This document shows, one piece after another, positions 60,907-64,000 of a stretch of 64,000 nucleotides of DNA. The stretch is from Lachnospiraceae bacterium XBB1006 (GTDB lineage: Bacteria; Bacillota; Clostridia; Lachnospirales; Lachnospiraceae): NCBI GenBank assembly GCA_900115795.1, contig FOXT01000016.1, positions 18,935-82,934 on the forward strand. Direction: 5' to 3'. Positions within the stretch are counted from its first letter, which is position 1. Every line of letters starts with the position of its first letter. Below the pieces are notes generated by a model, which worked only from the letters and a program-made list of their open reading frames with translations, was not told the origin of the DNA and made no database searches. Both the position numbers and the translations under genes were made by a program.

Positions 60907-61653
60907 ATGAGCGTAAAGAGACGCGATAATAAAAATCGCATTCTTCGCACAGGAGAGAGCCAGGAAGCGGATGGTCGCTATAAGTTCAGATACATCGATG
61001 CCAACGGTAAACGCAAGTCCGTGTACAGTTGGAGATTGGTGGCAACGGATAGCATACCAGCCGGAAAAAGAGATAATGCGCCTTTGCGGGAGCAGGAGAA
61101 GACCATCAATCGGGATATCGACGATAGTATTGTTCCTGACGGCGGCGGAATGACGGTGTCCGTGCTGATCAACGATACCGCTACTCGTGAAGCCATTACA
61201 AGAAAGCAGGAAAGAACGTTCCTTGATTTTATCAAAAATGATTCGCACTACTGCCGGTATTATGACGGGATGTACATTCTGTTCAAGACGGGGAGGCGTA
61301 TATCGGAGTTTACAGGGCTGACAGTTCATGATTTGGATATGGAGAATAGAACTATCAACATTGACCATCAGCTTCAGAAGACCGGGACATTGGTTTACAT
61401 TGATACGACAAAGACCTATGCCGGTACCAGAGTGATTCCGATGCTGGACGATGCAAAGGAAGAGATGGAGAAGCTGGCGCTGAAGGCAGCAGATGCCGAG
61501 ATAAGCCGAGAAACGGTAAAATACCGGAATGCCGGAAATGCCCGTAAAAAAGGGAAAAACCGAGATAAATCAAGGGAAAACCGAGATAAATTGGGAGTCA
61601 AAATTGATGATAAAAGTGTTATTCATCTGCCACGGAATGGTACTAACTTGTAG
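60907..61653 (+). pseudogene. Tn916-type integrase with core-binding domain deleted and C-terminus lost
   Basis: Starts like Tn916 Int (SVKRRDNKNRILRTGESQEA, then FRYIDANGKRKSVYSWRLVA, DNAPLREQEKTINRDIDD), but passes from MTVSVLIND straight to EAITRKQERTFLDFIK, DGMYILFKTGRRISEFTGLT and NIDHQLQKTG. So the core-binding SAM-like domain (about 95 residues) is missing, in frame. The R of the catalytic box (GRRISEF) is present, but the second box (HxxR, H/W, Y) is absent and the end is unrelated charged sequence. Not active. Confidence 0.85.
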
Positions 61654-61745
61654 TCTAAAAGCCCATGAAATCAACGGTTAATGTTGCTTGAGAGATAGAT
61701 TTACAACCTATTTACAACTTTTGGATAGCTGCGATACGATACGAT

Positions 61746-61766
61746 GAGTCCCCAAATTGGGGACTC
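61746..61766. terminator. Hairpin after the integrase remnant
   Basis: GAGTCCCCAA and TTGGGGACTC form a perfect 10-bp stem, followed by TTATTTATAA. Confidence 0.75.
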
Positions 61767-61795
61767 TTATTTATAAGAGTCCTTGACTAAGACAC

Positions 61796-61868
61796 AACAA
61801 ACCCTTCGGGGTATGTCAAAAGAAGAGAAAATGATCTGTATTTTGACATAACCTGCGGAGGGTTTGTT
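61796..61868. repeat. Two-level 73-bp inverted repeat
   Basis: AACAAACCC (61796-61804) pairs with GGGTTTGTT (61860-61868), and inside it TATGTCAAAA (61812-61821) pairs with TTTTGACATA (61841-61850). No coding; could be a terminator, a hairpin protecting an element end or the remains of a miniature element. Confidence 0.7.
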
Positions 61869-61960
61869 ATTTTGCAATTAAATTTTGAAAAATATAACTA
61901 ATAGGAATAACTAAAATAGCTCGTGTCTGATATAATATTTTAATGAGTCTGGATTTTTAA

Positions 61961-62404
61961 GTGGAAAGATATGGACTGAAAATAGATACTTTCAGAATGG
62001 TGTTTAATATGTTGGAAAATATAGATGATGTATATTCTGGTGTAGATAAAAGATGGATTTATTCAAGCAAAGTGGATTGTGAACTTTTAAGTGATTATCT
62101 ACAGAAAATCAATTTCAGTATTCAGGACTACAATTATAAGATTAACAGGATAAATGATAGAGGAGATGTGTGCTATTTAATCTTGCTTGTGACATGGATA
62201 CAAGAATCTTATAAGTTGATTCAAACTACTGTTAGGGAAGATGTAATGGCATCGTTTGAATATAAAGAGGAAAGCTTAGTATCTCAATGCAATAAGTATA
62301 TTAGTGCTTTAAGATCATTTGTTGTGGGGGAACTTTTGGTCCAATGGAACCAGAAGTGGATATATGGATACGCAGTACGAAATAGATTCTGGCGGGTGAC
62401 ATAG
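61961..62404 (+). pseudogene. Truncated protein of unknown function
   Basis: A GTG-started frame encodes an N-terminal helical part (ERYGLKIDTFRMVFNMLENI, then DYLQKINFSIQDYNYKINRI, ISALRSFVV), after which the sequence changes character (GELLVQWNQKWIYGYAVRN) and stops. The breakdown near residue 121 suggests the real C-terminus was lost. A function cannot be named. From 62405 to 62819 I recognise nothing. Confidence 0.45.
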
Positions 62405-62819
62405 GAGCACGGATTTTTGCATAAAGGAATTGTGTACCTTTATGCGTATCCTGTTATATTTTTTATTTTTGCTTGTAAAGATGACTGCGGAATAGTCGTA
62501 AAACGCAGTGGATATGCGGAAGCCTTTATTTACAAGGGATTCAGAGTCCGACATTGTTGTTAAAGTGATTATCAGTCCGATATATCCGAAGTTGCATAAT
62601 TTACTTGCGCCAACGGTTGGTTCGGATATGCCGTAATCGACGTTAACATGTTGCAAACATTGATTTTATGCGGTTTGTAGCATTTGATGGTCGAAGTGGT
62701 GAGTTTCAGGTGGTCAGGGTGATGAGCCAATCGCGAAGGGGTGTGACATAGGCTGGTTCACATAGCTGATCGGCTCCGCAGAGTGGTTGCGTGTAGCCTC
62801 AAGAAAAGGCTTAAAATCA

Positions 62820-62848
62820 ATGACTATCAGGGTCCGGTATTGTATAAT
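62820..62848 (+). promoter_or_regulatory. Promoter of the TfoX-like gene
   Basis: ATGACT (62820-62825), 17-base spacer, TATAAT (62843-62848). Confidence 0.7.
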
Positions 62849-62868
62849 CATTGGTAGAGGTGATTGTT

Positions 62869-63183
62869 ATGGCGTCAAGCAAGGAATATTTGGATTTTAT
62901 ATTAGAACAGCTTTCTGAATTGGATGATATATCGTATAGAGCAATGATGGGCGAGTACATCATCTATTATCGTGGCAAGATTGTCGGTGGAATATATGAT
63001 GATCGTTTTCTCGTGAAGAATGTGAAAGCTGCGTCAGAATTGATGCCGGATGCATCATTGGAACTTCCATATGAGGGCGCAAAGGAAATGTTTCTGGTAG
63101 ATGATATTGATAATAAGAGTTTCTTGAAGGAATTGTTGGAAGCTATGTATGAGGAACTGCCGGAGCCGAAGAAAAAGAAATAA
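62869..63183 (+). CDS. TfoX/Sxy N-terminal domain protein
   Basis: 104 aa after ATG 62869, chosen for the GAGGTGA before it. The TfoX_N fold is seen in SKEYLDFILEQLSELDDISY, RAMMGEYIIYYRGKIVGGIY and DDRFLVKNVKAASELMPDAS, then YEGAKEMFLVDDID. The lysine-rich end is EPKKKK. In proteobacteria TfoX controls competence; in Firmicutes the short N-terminal-only form is common and its role unknown. It has its own promoter. Confidence 0.85.
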   Translation: MASSKEYLDFILEQLSELDDISYRAMMGEYIIYYRGKIVGGIYDDRFLVKNVKAASELMPDASLELPYEGAKEMFLVDDIDNKSFLKELLEAMYEELPEPKKKK

Positions 63184-63255
63184 CTTTTTATATAACTGAG
63201 TAAGATAAATCGTAATTGAACGAAGCATAAGAGGAACTTCATACTTCTTATCTGC

Positions 63256-63286
63256 ACACTGTGTATTTTAGCCAGTGTTATTTTTT
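63256..63286 (+). terminator. Terminator-like hairpin
   Basis: ACACTG (63256-63261) and CAGTGT (63273-63278), then TATTTTTT. Confidence 0.6.
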
Positions 63287-63288
63287 GC

Positions 63289-63660
63289 GTGGAAAAAAGT
63301 GCAATCGAAAGCGTAAATGCATGCCATGACAGGATATCAACATCTAAGCAGATACCGTTATCATCTGCAAATGCTTCATTAACCACGCTTCGTCCGATAC
63401 TCAATTATCTGACTGTACCTGAGGTAAAGAATCTTGGTGCTGCCTGCAGTATCATTGAAAATCATTATAAGAATGCCGAGCAGCGTATAAGCCTGGCATT
63501 TCTATTCTTTTTATTCGTTGTATCACTTCTGATATCGATACACCTTTTTCCTGTTTACCTGTTTGACAGGGTCAATGTGGCTTTTTATCAGAAAGCCATA
63601 ATCCGGTTTATCCACAGCAAGGATATGGAGGTTCGTGAGAATCTCGGCAATGTAAAATAA
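63289..63660 (+). pseudogene. Remnant of an unidentified element protein with one hydrophobic segment
   Basis: A GTG-started frame without a binding site encodes SANASLTTLRPILNYLTVPE, then a soluble stretch KNLGAACSIIENHYKNAEQR and a hydrophobic segment ISLAFLFFLFVVSLLISIHL. No family recognised. It lies between TfoX and an IS element and is likely a leftover of mobile DNA. Confidence 0.35.
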
Positions 63661-63681
63661 AGTGCGTAAGTTGATGGTTTC

Positions 63682-64000
63682 TGATATGATTCCCTTTAAG
63701 TAGACAAGGTAAATAACCAAAATCTACTTAAGGGGGATTTTTTATGTCTAAATATACTGTGGATATAATTATTGCTGCCTGCGAAGATTATATTTCGAGC
63801 AATCTATCGCATAGAGAAATATGTCAAAAATACGGAATATATTACAATGATAAAAACCATAACTCAATGCTTAACAAATGGATTAGAAGATATCGTGCAC
63901 AAGGAGAATCAGCTTTTTTAAAAGAAAAAGGAAATAAGAAATATACTTCTCAACAAAAGAAAGCGATTGTTGAAGAATACCTTGATGGAAAAGGTAGTTA
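63682..64000 (+). mobile_element. Left end of an IS3-family insertion sequence (runs off the window)
   Basis: Element begins near TGATATGATTCCCTTTAAG (about 63682). CCCTTTAAGTAGA (63692-63704) and TCTACTTAAGGGG (63723-63735) form a stem just before the transposase start, as in IS elements that block outside transcription. The right end lies beyond 64000, so the exact boundary and target duplication cannot be set. Confidence 0.75.
63744..64000 (+). CDS. IS3-family transposase OrfA (partial at window end)
   Basis: ATG 63744 after AGGGGGA encodes SKYTVDIIIAACEDYISSNL, then SHREICQKYGIYYNDKNHNS, NKWIRRYRAQGESAFLKEKG. This is the N-terminal helix-turn-helix and coiled region of IS3/IS150-type OrfA. 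The gene continues past 64000; OrfB with the DDE domain is expected downstream. Confidence 0.85.
   Translation, partial: MSKYTVDIIIAACEDYISSNLSHREICQKYGIYYNDKNHNSMLNKWIRRYRAQGESAFLKEKGNKKYTSQQKKAIVEEYLDGKGS

Overview
The window reads as chromosomal DNA of a low-to-moderate GC Firmicute, most likely a Lachnospiraceae-type Clostridium relative. The reasons are strong GGAGG ribosome binding sites, sigma-A promoters with 17-base spacers, NiaR control of NAD synthesis, an FMN-riboswitch riboflavin operon, PocR-type hybrid kinases and a Tn916-type element remnant. The species cannot be named from this sequence alone.

Layout. 1-3671: riboflavin operon (FMN riboswitch, two terminator hairpins, ribD-ribE-ribBA-ribH). 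3696-4143: fused scraps of a MoxR/TgpA-type operon. 4301-8912: a small unknown gene, gap, an XRE regulator with a strong promoter on the opposite strand, a YjeM-type amino acid permease and a second HTH regulator. 9069-14594: secreted GH5 glycanase, acyltransferase, small exported proteins and a SpoVB/MurJ-type flippase, with a 71-bp exact duplication of flippase sequence next to the acyltransferase. 14597-16130: a scrap-filled island bracketed by a 20-bp direct repeat and holding a regular array of five hairpins. 16131-20767: galE, galK, a UPF0597 protein and a divergent LysR regulator with a 35-bp dyad between. 20795-30502: a dehydrogenase with a cysteine-rich tail, trkA-trkH, a HelD helicase with an extra GH31-like beta domain, MATE pump and nitroreductase. 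30622-33990: a large two-HTH regulator with a convergent small exported-peptide candidate, then a decayed C39-like/ABC-transporter locus. 34081-37849: NAD synthesis operon nadA-nadB-nadC-niaR behind a promoter overlapped by a likely NiaR operator and a leader that folds into a 129-nt rod. 37870-51660: two hybrid histidine kinases, a 1,363-residue subtilase, a potassium channel, ddl and asnA.

51786-64000 is an accessory zone: PLD/helicase/DUF3427 protein with a NUDIX partner, an AbiF-type gene with a short leader RNA, two AbiE-type toxin-antitoxin modules (one broken, one intact), a SymE/HNH remnant, broken Tn916-type xis and int genes, TfoX and the left end of an IS3-family element that runs off the window. 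A repeated theme is loss of an internal segment from a gene while both ends remain: the AbiF homologue has lost its HEPN motif region, the first AbiEii toxin its middle, the integrase its core-binding domain, and the C39-like gene its central part.

Functional links: the rib operon makes flavins and is controlled by FMN; nadABC makes NAD from aspartate under NiaR; trkA/trkH and the potassium channel handle potassium; galK/galE process galactose. No tRNA, rRNA or CRISPR array was seen.
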